64,000 nucleotides of DNA from Mucilaginibacter sp. SMC90 (GTDB lineage Bacteria > Bacteroidota > Bacteroidia > Sphingobacteriales > Sphingobacteriaceae), in the NCBI RefSeq assembly GCF_022811725.1, contig NZ_CP094527.1, forward strand, positions 4,464,001 through 4,528,000, in the 5' to 3' direction. Positions 18,104-27,058 of the stretch are shown here, piece by piece (within the stretch, counting starts at the first letter, position 1; every line of letters starts with the position of its first letter). Below the pieces are notes generated by a model. The model saw only the letters and a program-made list of their open reading frames with translations. It was not told the DNA's origin and ran no database searches. A program made the translations under genes and the position numbers.

Positions 18104-18628
18104 TTAACTTCTGTCATAAAATGCTGGCGGTTCAATTCCTAAAGAACGGAGATAAACATAAGCCTGGCCACGGTGATGAATTTCATTATCGATAATATAT
18201 TGGATAATGCTATTGGCAACGCCTTCGTATTGCCCAAAGGCCAGCACTGTTTCCTGAAAACGTTTGGCCGGAATCTGTGCCCAATAGGTGGTGATGGCTT
18301 CAGTAGCATCGTCCCATAACCTTAAAAGATCATTTTTGGAGTGCGCCTCAATTTTCCCGGTATGATGGTCAAGTCCTGCTATTGGCGTCCAATCGTTACT
18401 TACAAGTCCTTTAACGCCCGGGCTGCTCATGCTGATGATCTCTTTCACCATTTCAGAAAATGGACGCATCCCGCCTATCGAATAGTTAAAAAGTGCTTCC
18501 TGCGGGAAAGCCTCAATGAGCCTGCGTGTTACACGGCGCTGACCAAGCCAGCTTTGTAAAAATTGATCGGGTGTATAAACAGACGCTGCTGTAGTTGCTG
18601 TTGGCTGTTGAATTGTGTTGGTTTCCAT
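18104..18628 (-). CDS. DinB-family protein (DinB/YfiT-like four-helix bundle)
   Basis: A 174-residue soluble protein of the DinB/YfiT-like superfamily, putative metal-dependent four-helix bundles often linked to stress or thiol transfer. The segment near the C-terminus, YIIDNEIHHRGQAYVYLRSLG, carries the conserved His-rich metal site (NEIHHRGQ). An upstream metal ligand is probably in the GLDHHTGKI segment. The frame opens at 18670, but the ATG at 18628 (METNTIQQP) removes an unlikely leader. It is transcribed leftwards and ends at a strong terminator before the UMF1 gene. The enzymatic reaction is unknown. Confidence 0.85.
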   Translation of the reverse strand: METNTIQQPTATTAASVYTPDQFLQSWLGQRRVTRRLIEAFPQEALFNYSIGGMRPFSEMVKEIISMSSPGVKGLVSNDWTPIAGLDHHTGKIEAHSKNDLLRLWDDATEAITTYWAQIPAKRFQETVLAFGQYEGVANSIIQYIIDNEIHHRGQAYVYLRSLGIEPPAFYDRS

Positions 18629-18710
18629 TGTATTGCAGTTTTGTTTTTGATTACAATACAAAGTAACCACCGGCTAATGACAGCCCTATGTCAGCAGGAA
18701 AAATAAAAAA

Positions 18711-19058
18711 TTAACTATTCGTGTTTTGGATAAATTCAACTACCTGTTGCTGCTCATAATGTGAAAGTGAGCCTTCCGAATAGTGCCATTTCGAAGTAAT
18801 TTCGCCCTCAAACCTGATCTGTCCTAAATAGTCGGGATTTTTCTTATCATCAAGTAATGGCTTGCTTTCGCCAATTTCAGGAGCTATTTCCTGGATCTCA
18901 AAAAGAACAGCTTCACCATCATTGCCACCCTTGTAAAGCTTGTACAAACCGGTAGCATTTAACTGATGATCTGTTGATTGATGAAGTACCGGCTCAATAA
19001 TAATATTTCGTTGAGTGCCGTTGTCGCCGGTTACATTGTGGTTTACTGTGTGGATCAT
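18711..19058 (-). CDS. Hypothetical protein, 115 aa
   Basis: I do not recognise a family. It is a small, soluble, acidic protein with no signal peptide and no Cys. It looks like a beta-rich domain (YKLYKGGNDGEAVLFEIQEI, then QIRFEGEITSKWHY). The ATG at 19058 is the only sensible start. It lies between the dinB-like gene (82 bp downstream, same strand) and the second UMF1 transporter (46 bp upstream, same strand), so it could be co-transcribed with either. Confidence 0.65.
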   Translation of the reverse strand: MIHTVNHNVTGDNGTQRNIIIEPVLHQSTDHQLNATGLYKLYKGGNDGEAVLFEIQEIAPEIGESKPLLDDKKNPDYLGQIRFEGEITSKWHYSEGSLSHYEQQQVVEFIQNTNS

Positions 19059-19104
19059 GGCTTATGCTTTTATTATTGATATTACAAGTATGCCGTGAAA
19101 TTGT

Positions 19105-20436
19105 TTATACCGAAACAGTAGCAGTCTGTTTCACAACTTTATTTTCTGCAACCAATAAAACTATCAGCAAAATCAGGCCTACAGCAAAAAAACAATCTAA
19201 CGCCAGGGCCGAATCACGCATTTCATGGGTCATAGATTCAACAAAGCCAAAACAGAATAAACCAACTACGATGGATAATTTTTCTGTAACATCATAAAAG
19301 CTAAAGTACGATGCAGTATCGGGAATATTTTCGGGCAGGTACTTGGAGTAAGTTGAACGGGATAACGATTGCACCCCTCCCATTACAACGCCAACAACAA
19401 CGGCAGCTATTGCAAATTGCCATTCATTGGTTACAAAATACACGCTGCAACAAACCATTGTCCAAACGGCCACCAGGCCAACCAGCGCTTTAGTGTTACC
19501 ATATTTTGCTGATGCCTTGGATGCTATTACTGCGCCTAATACAGCAACAACCTGTATTATCAGGATAATGGTGATCAGATCATCGTCAGGCATGTGAAGC
19601 TCCTTCGCAGCAAAGTTGGCGGCTACCAGCATAATGGTTTGCACCCCTACCGAATAGAAAAAGAAAGCTGAAAGAAAACGTTTTAACAAGGGCATCTTTT
19701 TGATTTTACCAAATACCTTTGCCAGTTCCTTAAAACCACCCGTTAACACATTATAATTATGAGAGCCCGCATTTGGCGTACCTTTGGGTAAAATGCGGAA
19801 AGCAATAAAGCTAAACCCTATCCACCAAAAAAACACGATCAGGAAAGAGATCCGCGCAGGCAGGTAATTAACTTCCTTAATGCCAAAGTATTCGGGTTTT
19901 AATACCACTAAAAAGCAAATTAACTGAACTACAATACTGCCTACATAGCCGTAAATAAATCCTTTGGCGCTTACGGCGTCCTGCTGATCAACGGTTGCTA
20001 TCTGGGGCAGGTACGAATTGTAAAACACAAACCCTCCGCAATACCCTATAGAGGCCAAACCAAAACAGATCATCGGTATTTCGAGCGGGCTCTCCTGCCT
20101 GAAAAAATACAGGCCGGCACAAGCCAAACTTCCAAGCCATGTAAATAATTGCAGATAAAGGCGCTTGTTTCCCCGGTAATCGGCAATGGAAGTAAGTATG
20201 GGCAGCAGCACCGCTACAATCAGGTATGATAAACCAAGTATATAATTGGACAATACTGTATTAACATACTTATGGCCGAAAAAGCTGACGATATCTGTCT
20301 TTTGCGGATTGTTAGTAGTTACGTAAACAAAATAAGCAGGAAATATGGTTGAAGTAATTACCATATTATATGATTGATTGGCCCAGTCGAACATGCACCA
20401 GGCCCAAATGGTTTTCTTGTTATTTTTTGCTTCCAT
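19105..20436 (-). CDS. MFS transporter, UMF1/Atg22-like family (copy 2)
   Basis: A 443-residue 12-helix transporter of the same family as 16577-17899. The two share the N-terminus (AWCMFDWANQSYN), the middle block PLLKRFLSAFFFYSVGVQTI and the signature QSLSRSTYSKYLPENIPDTA near residue 350. They clearly arose by duplication, but they differ in most loop residues and at both ends, so the duplication is not recent. Between the copies lie dinB and a 115-aa gene. The substrate is unknown. Confidence 0.9.
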   Translation of the reverse strand: MEAKNNKKTIWAWCMFDWANQSYNMVITSTIFPAYFVYVTTNNPQKTDIVSFFGHKYVNTVLSNYILGLSYLIVAVLLPILTSIADYRGNKRLYLQLFTWLGSLACAGLYFFRQESPLEIPMICFGLASIGYCGGFVFYNSYLPQIATVDQQDAVSAKGFIYGYVGSIVVQLICFLVVLKPEYFGIKEVNYLPARISFLIVFFWWIGFSFIAFRILPKGTPNAGSHNYNVLTGGFKELAKVFGKIKKMPLLKRFLSAFFFYSVGVQTIMLVAANFAAKELHMPDDDLITIILIIQVVAVLGAVIASKASAKYGNTKALVGLVAVWTMVCCSVYFVTNEWQFAIAAVVVGVVMGGVQSLSRSTYSKYLPENIPDTASYFSFYDVTEKLSIVVGLFCFGFVESMTHEMRDSALALDCFFAVGLILLIVLLVAENKVVKQTATVSV

Positions 20437-20506
20437 TGCGGGTTTAAAAGTATGGAAATTTAGGGGAAGCCTGATTTACAGCAAAAAAATAAATTACATC
20501 ATGCTA

Positions 20507-21031
20507 TCAGCGACCTGAATTTATCCTCGGGTGAGCCATGTCATACTTTAGCCTGTAGTAAATAAAAACAAAAGTCACTATCAACGTAAGAATTATAATA
20601 AAAACACTCTTGTTAAACTGTTTTTCTTTTTCCGGAGTATCTACCGAAATTTTGTATTCCCATTCAATCCCATATTTAACATTCAACCGGCTTGCAATAT
20701 ATTCAACCAGCTTATAACATTCCGTTTTACGTAAGTCGTTTATTTCTTCAAATGCACTAAAACTGCAAAATAAAGTGATTTCATTTTCATTTTTAATAAA
20801 GATTTCCGAGAATGTATTTAAACCGCGGGAGCTCCCCTGATCGACGGTAATTAACACCTTACTATTTTCATCAATTACAATAGTTCTGGAAATCTTTTTA
20901 TCGGCGTACGAGATATCCCTGACATTAAATTGTAGTTTCTTTTCAAAATCAAGCGATGAATAATAAGGAGTGATAAATAAAATATCTGGCACTTCTTCTC
21001 TTAAATATATCCCCGCAAACCTTGTGATCAT
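20507..21031 (-). CDS. Hypothetical tail-anchored membrane protein, 174 aa
   Basis: I do not recognise a family. The first 135 residues are polar and look soluble. A single hydrophobic helix follows near the C-terminus (about residues 143-160, VFIIILTLIVTFVFIYYRL) and then a short basic tail, which suggests a tail-anchored topology. There is no signal peptide. It is divergently oriented from the 164-aa gene starting at 21107, with 75 bp between the start codons, and 70 bp from the UMF1 copy 2 start on the same strand. Confidence 0.65.
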   Translation of the reverse strand: MITRFAGIYLREEVPDILFITPYYSSLDFEKKLQFNVRDISYADKKISRTIVIDENSKVLITVDQGSSRGLNTFSEIFIKNENEITLFCSFSAFEEINDLRKTECYKLVEYIASRLNVKYGIEWEYKISVDTPEKEKQFNKSVFIIILTLIVTFVFIYYRLKYDMAHPRINSGR

Positions 21032-21106
21032 GCGGCTAAAGTAAAAAACATAGTTTAGCTTTATTTTGATTTATTGTAGTTTTATTGATCCGTTAATCAC
21101 TTCACC

Positions 21107-21601
21107 ATGTTCAACTACCTTCATTTTACAAACCAATTCGGCTCCTATATATATGATGATAATTTCCAGGCTTTTTTAGCAGATACATTTACCGATCTCA
21201 GTCCCTACGATATTTTGAAAAGCGATTATATGCGATCTGAATTATTGCATGTTGATTTGGGCTTCAGCAACGATGATGCGGTTATTGATGAAGATGAACT
21301 CATAGTTTTAGAGCCAGGTCAGCCGATATTCTCCCATATGAATATTTATCCTAACCCGGGTATGCAATATGTGCTGCCCTTTGAGATTGCATTTACTGAT
21401 ACCCGTAATGAAGTTTTTAAAAAAGCAGGTGAACCTACGCAAACTAAACATGGCGATTCGCCGGTATTGGATAAACCTTTCCTGATTGACCATTACAAAA
21501 TAGATAATCTTGTATTAAGTATTGATTACGATCCGCAGGACGAACATATTAATTTTATACAGATCAGGGATAATAACCTTGTGGCACATTTGAAATTGTA
21601 A
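21107..21601 (+). CDS. Hypothetical protein, 164 aa
   Basis: I do not recognise a family. It is an acidic soluble protein with no signal peptide or membrane helix. Its N-terminus reads MFNYLHFTNQFGSYIYDDNF, followed by a loop rich in Asp and Glu (DDAVIDEDELIVLEPGQP). The C-terminal half alternates hydrophobic and polar residues, as expected of a beta fold. The gene is monocistronic and is followed by a long hairpin at 21622-21680. Confidence 0.65.
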   Translation: MFNYLHFTNQFGSYIYDDNFQAFLADTFTDLSPYDILKSDYMRSELLHVDLGFSNDDAVIDEDELIVLEPGQPIFSHMNIYPNPGMQYVLPFEIAFTDTRNEVFKKAGEPTQTKHGDSPVLDKPFLIDHYKIDNLVLSIDYDPQDEHINFIQIRDNNLVAHLKL

Positions 21602-21621
21602 AGCTCCACACTAATTCTTCT

Positions 21622-21680
21622 AATTAATTCGAATTACACGAATTTGATTGGGAAATAAATTCGTGTAATTCGATTCAATT
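21622..21680. repeat. 24-nt inverted repeat / bidirectional terminator hairpin
   Basis: The arms 21622-21645 and 21657-21680 match at 22 of 24 positions, including a perfect 16-bp core (21630-21645 with 21657-21672, containing ATTACACGAATTT and its complement). The loop is 11 nt. It lies between the convergent 164-aa gene and poxB-like gene, so it can end both transcripts. The unit ATTCGTGTAATTCG looks like a dispersed intergenic palindrome rather than a one-off terminator. Confidence 0.7.
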
Positions 21681-21712
21681 GTGTTGAATTTGCAAAGTAT
21701 TCATGGAATAAC

Positions 21713-23452
21713 TCAATCGAATATCTCCGGCAGATGCTTATAGTTGCCTTTCACAGTCGCCAAAACCTCATCAAACTTACCACCAAGCATCATTTTAGTC
21801 ATGGAAACGGCCATACCTTTAACCATTTTAAGTTCGATATGCGGCGGCATGGCGAGGGCGGTTCCATCGGTGTAAACATTCACCAAAACGGGGCCAGCAT
21901 GTGCAAAGGCTTCAGCGATGCCCTGTTCAAGGTCCTGCGGATCATTAATGGTGATCCCCTTTATCCCCATTGATTCGGCAACCATGGTAAAATCGGGATT
22001 GTGCATATCAACTTCAAAATCGGGCAACCCCATTACTTCCATTTCCAGCTTTACCATGCCAAGGGCCCTGTTGTTAAATACAATGATCTTTATTGGCAGG
22101 TTATATTGCTTGATGGTTGCCAGATCGCCCAGCAACATAGAGATTCCGCCATCGCCGCACATAGCCACTACCTGCCTTTCGGGGCAAGCCAACGCAGCGC
22201 CTATAGCATGCGGCATAGCATTGGCCATGGACCCGTGAACAAATGAGCCAATCATGGAACGCCGGCCATTGGCACTAATGTGCCGGGCACTCCAAACATT
22301 ACACATCCCGGTATCACAGGTAAAAATAGCATCATCCGACGCATTTTCATTTACGATAGCAGCTAAAGCCTCTGGATGGATAGCATCATGCTTGCCATAA
22401 TCTTTTATATAAGCTTGCTGCTGCTCTTTAACTTTGGCATGTACATGCAGTTGTGCGTCTAAAAAGCTCCTGTCGGTTTTTTCCTTTAGTAAAGGGATCA
22501 AAGCTTTTAAGGTAGATTTAATATCGCCATAAAGCCCCATTTTCAGTTTCGCCCGCCGACCAAGATTTTCAGGCTTGATATCAATCTGTACTATTTTTTT
22601 ATCCTGCGGATAAAAAGGGGTATAAGGAAAATCAGTACCCAGAAGAATAACCAGGTCACTTTCGTGCATGCTATGATAAGCGGCAGGCAAACCGAGCAAG
22701 CCGGTCATGCCAACCTCATAAGGGTTATCATGCTCCAAAAACATTTTACCCCTAAACGAATAACCGACCGGAGCTTTGATCAATGCTGCCAGCTCAACTA
22801 CCTCATCGTGGGCATCGGCACAACCAATGCCCCCAAAAATGCAAACCTTAGGGTAACGATTGATCAAATCGGCCAGCTTCACCAATTCTTCCCATACCGG
22901 GGTAATATTAGCCTTGCAAAAAAAGTTATTTACCGACGAATCGATTTCAATAGCATCCTCCCCTGCCACATCACCCGGCAAACCTAACACACCAACTCCC
23001 TTGCGCTGAATAGCGGTTTGTATTGCTGCCTGCGTCATCCGGGGCACTTGTTTGCTATTAGCTGCAACCTGGTTATAGTAACTACAGTCGTCAAAAAGCT
23101 TAATAACATTGGTTTCCTGGAAATAGTTACTGCCAAACTCCTTTGTAGCGCAAGTAGATGCTATTGCTAAAACCGGTGCGCCGGAACGATGAGCATCGTA
23201 AAGACCGTTCACCAGGTGCACGTGCCCCGGGCCACTGCTGCCAGCACAGCAAGCAAGTCCGCTTAATTGTGCATCGGCAGAGGCCGCAAAAGCACCGGCT
23301 TCTTCGTTACGCACATGGATCCATTTTAATTCGGGGGTTCTGCGCACCGCATCATTAAGTTCATTCAAACTATCGCCGGTAATGGCGTAAATGCGTTTTA
23401 TGCCCGACTGTATCAGCATTTCTACAAGCTGCTCGGCTACTTTTTTTGACAT
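21713..23452 (-). CDS. Thiamine-diphosphate-dependent pyruvate oxidase / pyruvate dehydrogenase (quinone)
   Basis: A 579-residue ThDP enzyme of the pyruvate oxidase (PoxB-like) group, converting pyruvate to acetate and CO2 with electrons passed to FAD and quinone. The N-terminal ThDP-pyrimidine domain has the catalytic-type Glu in HVRNEEAGAFAASADAQLSG near residue 50. The central FAD/Rossmann-like domain lies at about residues 190-330. The C-terminal pyrophosphate domain carries the ThDP motif GDGGISMLLGDL near residue 432, ending in VFNN. The absence of an acetolactate-type signature favours PoxB over AlsS/IlvB. Whether it has the membrane-binding C-terminal helix of E. coli PoxB is unclear. 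It is monocistronic. Confidence 0.88.
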   Translation of the reverse strand: MSKKVAEQLVEMLIQSGIKRIYAITGDSLNELNDAVRRTPELKWIHVRNEEAGAFAASADAQLSGLACCAGSSGPGHVHLVNGLYDAHRSGAPVLAIASTCATKEFGSNYFQETNVIKLFDDCSYYNQVAANSKQVPRMTQAAIQTAIQRKGVGVLGLPGDVAGEDAIEIDSSVNNFFCKANITPVWEELVKLADLINRYPKVCIFGGIGCADAHDEVVELAALIKAPVGYSFRGKMFLEHDNPYEVGMTGLLGLPAAYHSMHESDLVILLGTDFPYTPFYPQDKKIVQIDIKPENLGRRAKLKMGLYGDIKSTLKALIPLLKEKTDRSFLDAQLHVHAKVKEQQQAYIKDYGKHDAIHPEALAAIVNENASDDAIFTCDTGMCNVWSARHISANGRRSMIGSFVHGSMANAMPHAIGAALACPERQVVAMCGDGGISMLLGDLATIKQYNLPIKIIVFNNRALGMVKLEMEVMGLPDFEVDMHNPDFTMVAESMGIKGITINDPQDLEQGIAEAFAHAGPVLVNVYTDGTALAMPPHIELKMVKGMAVSMTKMMLGGKFDEVLATVKGNYKHLPEIFD

Positions 23453-23595
23453 GTTTATTTATTTAGGGTTAGTGATGTTGTGTTTTATAGTGATAACACC
23501 AAACACATGCCATTTGTTAAGAAATTAACAGTCAAATATTTGCAATAACAAAATTTTCAAAGCTTTTGATATTTCGTGATTTCCGCACTAAAAAT

Positions 23596-23607
23596 TTGAT
23601 ATATCAA
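23596..23607. promoter_or_regulatory. Perfect 12-bp palindrome upstream of poxB-like gene
   Basis: TTGATATATCAA is self-complementary, and a half-site TTGATAT lies about 30 bp nearer the gene. It sits roughly 145 bp upstream of the ATG at 23452. It is a possible regulator site with no identified protein; AT-rich palindromes also occur by chance. Confidence 0.25.
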
Positions 23608-23714
23608 GAGTTTTGGGGCACGAACGCAACTGGTAACCTGGCTTAAACATTAAATCAGAAGCACAGGATTTAATAATAACCAATAAAAGTTCCGTCCTTT
23701 ATTGCCTGCTTAAA

Positions 23715-25262
23715 CTAATTACTGATAAACCAGCGGGCGGCAGCCTTTTGAAGTTCGTCAAAATCAGTATCAGTGTCAGAAGCCCATGCGACAATACCAT
23801 CAGGGCGTATCAGTAAAGTGTTTAAACCAAATTGTTCGTTTGCTTTGCCCGAAACATATTTCAGTTGATCACGATATTGTGCTGTCAAAGTTTCAACGGC
23901 TGCATTCGTGCCAAAGTCAAGCAATATCCCACAGCCATCGCGCATTAATTCGTTCATCCTCGTGCCGTCTTCGAACTCAAAATCCGGAACGCTGCGGCCT
24001 GTTAAAGGATGGCCGCCGCCGATGTTGTAATGAGTATTAACACCCCATACCCTACCAGCAATATAAGTGGCTCCATCACGTGTATTTAAAAGGTCATGTA
24101 CGATGGCATAAAGTGCCTGGGAATGCGGATCTGGTTTCATGATCAAAGCCTGCGCCCGCGACCAATTCAAAACCTGCTCGCCAATTGGATGTCGTTCGGC
24201 ATAATAGCTTTCCAGCAATCCATGCGGAGCGTTGTTTTGGATGGTTGCCGCAAGTTTCCAACCCAGGTTCATGGCATCACCCAGCCCAAGATTAAGTCCC
24301 TGCCCGCCCAGCGGGGCATGAATATGCGCGGCATCGCCAGCTAAAAGCACCCGCCCCTTGCGATAGGTTGTGGCTTGCCGGGCCCTGTCTGTCCAGGTAG
24401 TTGCGATATGCAGGGCATTGATTGTAACGTCGGTATCCGAGATTCTGCGCAGTACCTCCTGCACATGTTCAAGTGTAACCGGCTTTCCCAAACTATGGAA
24501 TGCCCCACCGTCAAAATCCTGTATTGCAAGGTAACCTGGCTGCGATTGCAGATACATGCCCCGTGGTGTCACATTGCGGCCGGGCTCAAGCTTCTCTGGG
24601 TCTGCTATCTCAACCTTGGCAGAGTAACCGGTAAATTCAGGTTCGGTACCGGCAAATTCAAAACCGCCAGCCTTACGCACCACACTGCGGCTACCATCGC
24701 AACCAACAAGCCATTTACACTGAAAAAAAAGATCGCCAGCCTCAACAGTCACTTCATTGTCTGTTTGATGAAAACCGGTAATTGCCAACCCGCGCCTGAT
24801 CTCAACACCCAGTGATTCGGCGCGGCGGGTCAGAATTGTTTCAAGCTCGCCCATTTCAGAAATCAAACTGGTATCGGCTGAACCAGGCAATCGATATTTC
24901 CACTGTGAAGTATCAACATTACCTTCCAGAAATGGAATGCCAGCGAAATGCCCAACCTGGCGCTGCGGCCCTTGCTTAGCATTTTGATGAGGGTTTTTTA
25001 TACGTTTATGGATTTCGAGTTCACTTAATAAGCCACGGCGATCAAGTGCTTCGATGCTTGGTGCCGATAATCCGCGTACTCCGAAAGGCATCTGTTTTAA
25101 GATAGAATGCGGATCTTCTGCCTTTTCCAATATCAGGACCTTGCATTTGGCCCGGGCCAGTTCTGTAGCAAGAAACAGACCGACTGGCCCTGCCCCGGAA
25201 ATAATCACATCGTAAAAAGGATGATTTAATGCAGATTTATTGTTTTTGAATGTTGGTTTCAT
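23715..25262 (-). CDS. FAD-dependent aromatic-ring-hydroxylase-type monooxygenase
   Basis: A 515-residue class A flavoprotein monooxygenase (PheA/TfdB/MhpA-like), using FAD and NAD(P)H to hydroxylate an aromatic or polyketide-like substrate. The N-terminal Rossmann motif GAGPVG is at residues 23-28. The second FAD motif, GDAAHIHAPLGGQGLNLGL, lies at about residue 309. A C-terminal thioredoxin-like domain (about residues 430-515) is typical of this family. The frame also opens at an ATG at 25304 that overlaps the stop of the upstream AraC-type gene (TGATG), which would add 14 residues. I prefer 25262 because it is close to the Rossmann strand. Probable role: detoxification or catabolism of an unknown aromatic. 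Confidence 0.88.
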   Translation of the reverse strand: MKPTFKNNKSALNHPFYDVIISGAGPVGLFLATELARAKCKVLILEKAEDPHSILKQMPFGVRGLSAPSIEALDRRGLLSELEIHKRIKNPHQNAKQGPQRQVGHFAGIPFLEGNVDTSQWKYRLPGSADTSLISEMGELETILTRRAESLGVEIRRGLAITGFHQTDNEVTVEAGDLFFQCKWLVGCDGSRSVVRKAGGFEFAGTEPEFTGYSAKVEIADPEKLEPGRNVTPRGMYLQSQPGYLAIQDFDGGAFHSLGKPVTLEHVQEVLRRISDTDVTINALHIATTWTDRARQATTYRKGRVLLAGDAAHIHAPLGGQGLNLGLGDAMNLGWKLAATIQNNAPHGLLESYYAERHPIGEQVLNWSRAQALIMKPDPHSQALYAIVHDLLNTRDGATYIAGRVWGVNTHYNIGGGHPLTGRSVPDFEFEDGTRMNELMRDGCGILLDFGTNAAVETLTAQYRDQLKYVSGKANEQFGLNTLLIRPDGIVAWASDTDTDFDELQKAAARWFISN

Positions 25263-25303
25263 ATAAATTATTTTGAAACACAAAATTCTGCAATGCCCGT
25301 ACA

Positions 25304-26122
25304 TCAGGCTTGTACAAATGCGACAAAATCGTTATTCAACGCCTGCTTACCTTTTTTAGCTTTTCGTGCAAATGCAGCCGGCGTGGTACCGCTGTATCGT
25401 TTAAATTCCCTGCTCAGGTGCGATTGATCTGTGTAGCCAAGTTCATGTGCTAAGCCGGCGAGACTTGTATCAGGGTAATGCCATAACCTGTTTCTTACCT
25501 GTTCAAAGCGCATCAGGCCCGACACATCTTTGACTGTATACCCGGAAGACTGCTTGAAATTTCTTTCCAGCGTGCGAACCGTGGCATGAGCCGCTGCTGC
25601 CACCTCGCTTACCTGAATGGCCCCATTTGCTTCCCGCATAGCGGTTCCGGCTTTAAATAACATGCTATTAACCGCAATACCCGATCTTGCATTAAGAAAA
25701 TACTGTTTTACCTCGGCCAGTACTTCATCTATCTTGCCATTACTAATATATTTATTCAAAACTGACTGAAGCCGGGCAATCGGATGTTCAAATGTGTGCA
25801 CTTCTGCTTTGCCAGACTGCAGCCCAAGCAAATCAAATACAGTCCAGGGAAAGCATCTTATGCCGATGATCTCCAAACAGCCCTGCGAATAAAAAACAAC
25901 CGGCTTATTAAGCAGCCCCATCATAAAAGGCGACGGCAAAGGCTGCAAAACTCCATTGTGTAAAATATTGATGGCGCTCCCGAAATGGAAAATAATTTCA
26001 GCATAACCATCGGGCTGTACCACAAAACTTGATTGTAGCTCATCTGCATTCCTGATGTTATACCAAAAGCATTTTATAATGTCCCGTAACTCTGCGGGAG
26101 CTTCAAATTCCTGGTGCTGCAT
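25304..26122 (-). CDS. AraC-family transcriptional regulator
   Basis: A 272-residue regulator. The C-terminal AraC/XylS DNA-binding domain has two helix-turn-helix units. The first is around residues 170-195 (IQVSEVAAAAHATVRTLERN). The second is around 220-250 (SLAGLAHELGYTDQSHLSREFKRYSG), a clean match to the family signature. The N-terminal half is a small sensing domain of the DUF6597 type (PAELRDIIKCFWYNIRNADE). Its stop overlaps or lies 41 bp from the start of the FAD monooxygenase, so it probably controls that gene. The inducer is unknown. Confidence 0.9.
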   Translation of the reverse strand: MQHQEFEAPAELRDIIKCFWYNIRNADELQSSFVVQPDGYAEIIFHFGSAINILHNGVLQPLPSPFMMGLLNKPVVFYSQGCLEIIGIRCFPWTVFDLLGLQSGKAEVHTFEHPIARLQSVLNKYISNGKIDEVLAEVKQYFLNARSGIAVNSMLFKAGTAMREANGAIQVSEVAAAAHATVRTLERNFKQSSGYTVKDVSGLMRFEQVRNRLWHYPDTSLAGLAHELGYTDQSHLSREFKRYSGTTPAAFARKAKKGKQALNNDFVAFVQA

Positions 26123-26341
26123 TTTGAAAGATAATATATTATAGGTTCATTATCAATAAAAGCGTTACGTTGAAGCCGTCCTTGCATCTCGTTACTACCA
26201 ATTATACTTACTTATTGCCCGGTATTTGCCCGGTCGTCGACACATAATCACTCCTCGTCTACTCCATTTGTGGTTATGCCTGATAAACATTTGCTTTGGC
26301 ATGTTTTGCATTCTGCTATCAGGTACACTACTAAGTAAAAC

Positions 26342-26911
26342 ATGAAAAAAATCATCTTAACATCCGCAATTTTCCTGGCAATTTTAGCCACCAGCCGCCC
26401 AGCAAGCGCACAGATCAGTATCAATGTTAATATCGGCTCGCAACCAGCATGGGGACCTACCGGCTACGACCACGTAGATTATTATTACATCCCGGCCATA
26501 GATGCTTATTATTACGTTCCCTCAGCCCAGTATGTTTACCTGGTTAACAGCAAATGGATCTGGAGCGTGTCACTACCGTCACGCTATTCGGGATTTGATT
26601 TATATGGCGCCTATAAAGTGGTGATGAACACCCCTAAACCATACCTGCAGCACCAATCGCATATCACTAAGTATAGCAAATACAAAACCTATACTGCTAA
26701 ACAGCCAGTGATCAGGGATAGCCATGATACTAAATATACTCAGGCACGGAACAATGAAGGCCGTAACCAGCCGCAAAGACAACAAAGCACAAAACAACGT
26801 GCTAACAATAAACCCGAAAACAAAAAAGACGACCAGCATCGGGCCCCGTCACAGAAAAACGACGGCAGGGAAAATAAAGGCAGCGATAAAAACCGCCCCA
26901 ATAGTCATTAA
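26342..26911 (+). CDS. Secreted low-complexity protein of unknown function
   Basis: A 189-residue exported protein. The signal peptide ends near ATSRPASAQ. It is followed by a Tyr-rich segment (VDYYYIPAIDAYYYVPSAQY, about residues 42-61) and then a hydrophilic tail rich in Lys, Gln, Asn and Arg (from about residue 100 to the end). The pattern resembles small secreted proteins with an N-terminal beta-hairpin motif, which in Bacteroidota have no assigned role. Nucleic-acid or polysaccharide binding by the basic tail is possible but unproven. It is monocistronic and ends at a strong hairpin terminator. Confidence 0.75.
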   Translation: MKKIILTSAIFLAILATSRPASAQISINVNIGSQPAWGPTGYDHVDYYYIPAIDAYYYVPSAQYVYLVNSKWIWSVSLPSRYSGFDLYGAYKVVMNTPKPYLQHQSHITKYSKYKTYTAKQPVIRDSHDTKYTQARNNEGRNQPQRQQSTKQRANNKPENKKDDQHRAPSQKNDGRENKGSDKNRPNSH

Positions 26912-26919
26912 TAATAAGC

Positions 26920-26967
26920 AGCCTAAGTTCAACAAGCTCATCTTTATAGATTTGTTGAACTTAGGCT
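26920..26967 (+). terminator. Terminator hairpin after 26342-26911
   Basis: A 16-bp perfect stem (26920-26935 with 26952-26967, GCCTAAGTTCAACAA and its complement) encloses a 16-nt loop and is followed by an A/T-rich stretch with TTTT. It lies 8 bp after the stop codon. Confidence 0.7.
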
Positions 26968-27058
26968 ATTTTAACTCCTCTATTTAATGGCGGCCAACAG
27001 GCCGGTTTAACCGGGACAACCTATTAGACAAACTTACGCCTTTAAACCAAGGCGCTGC

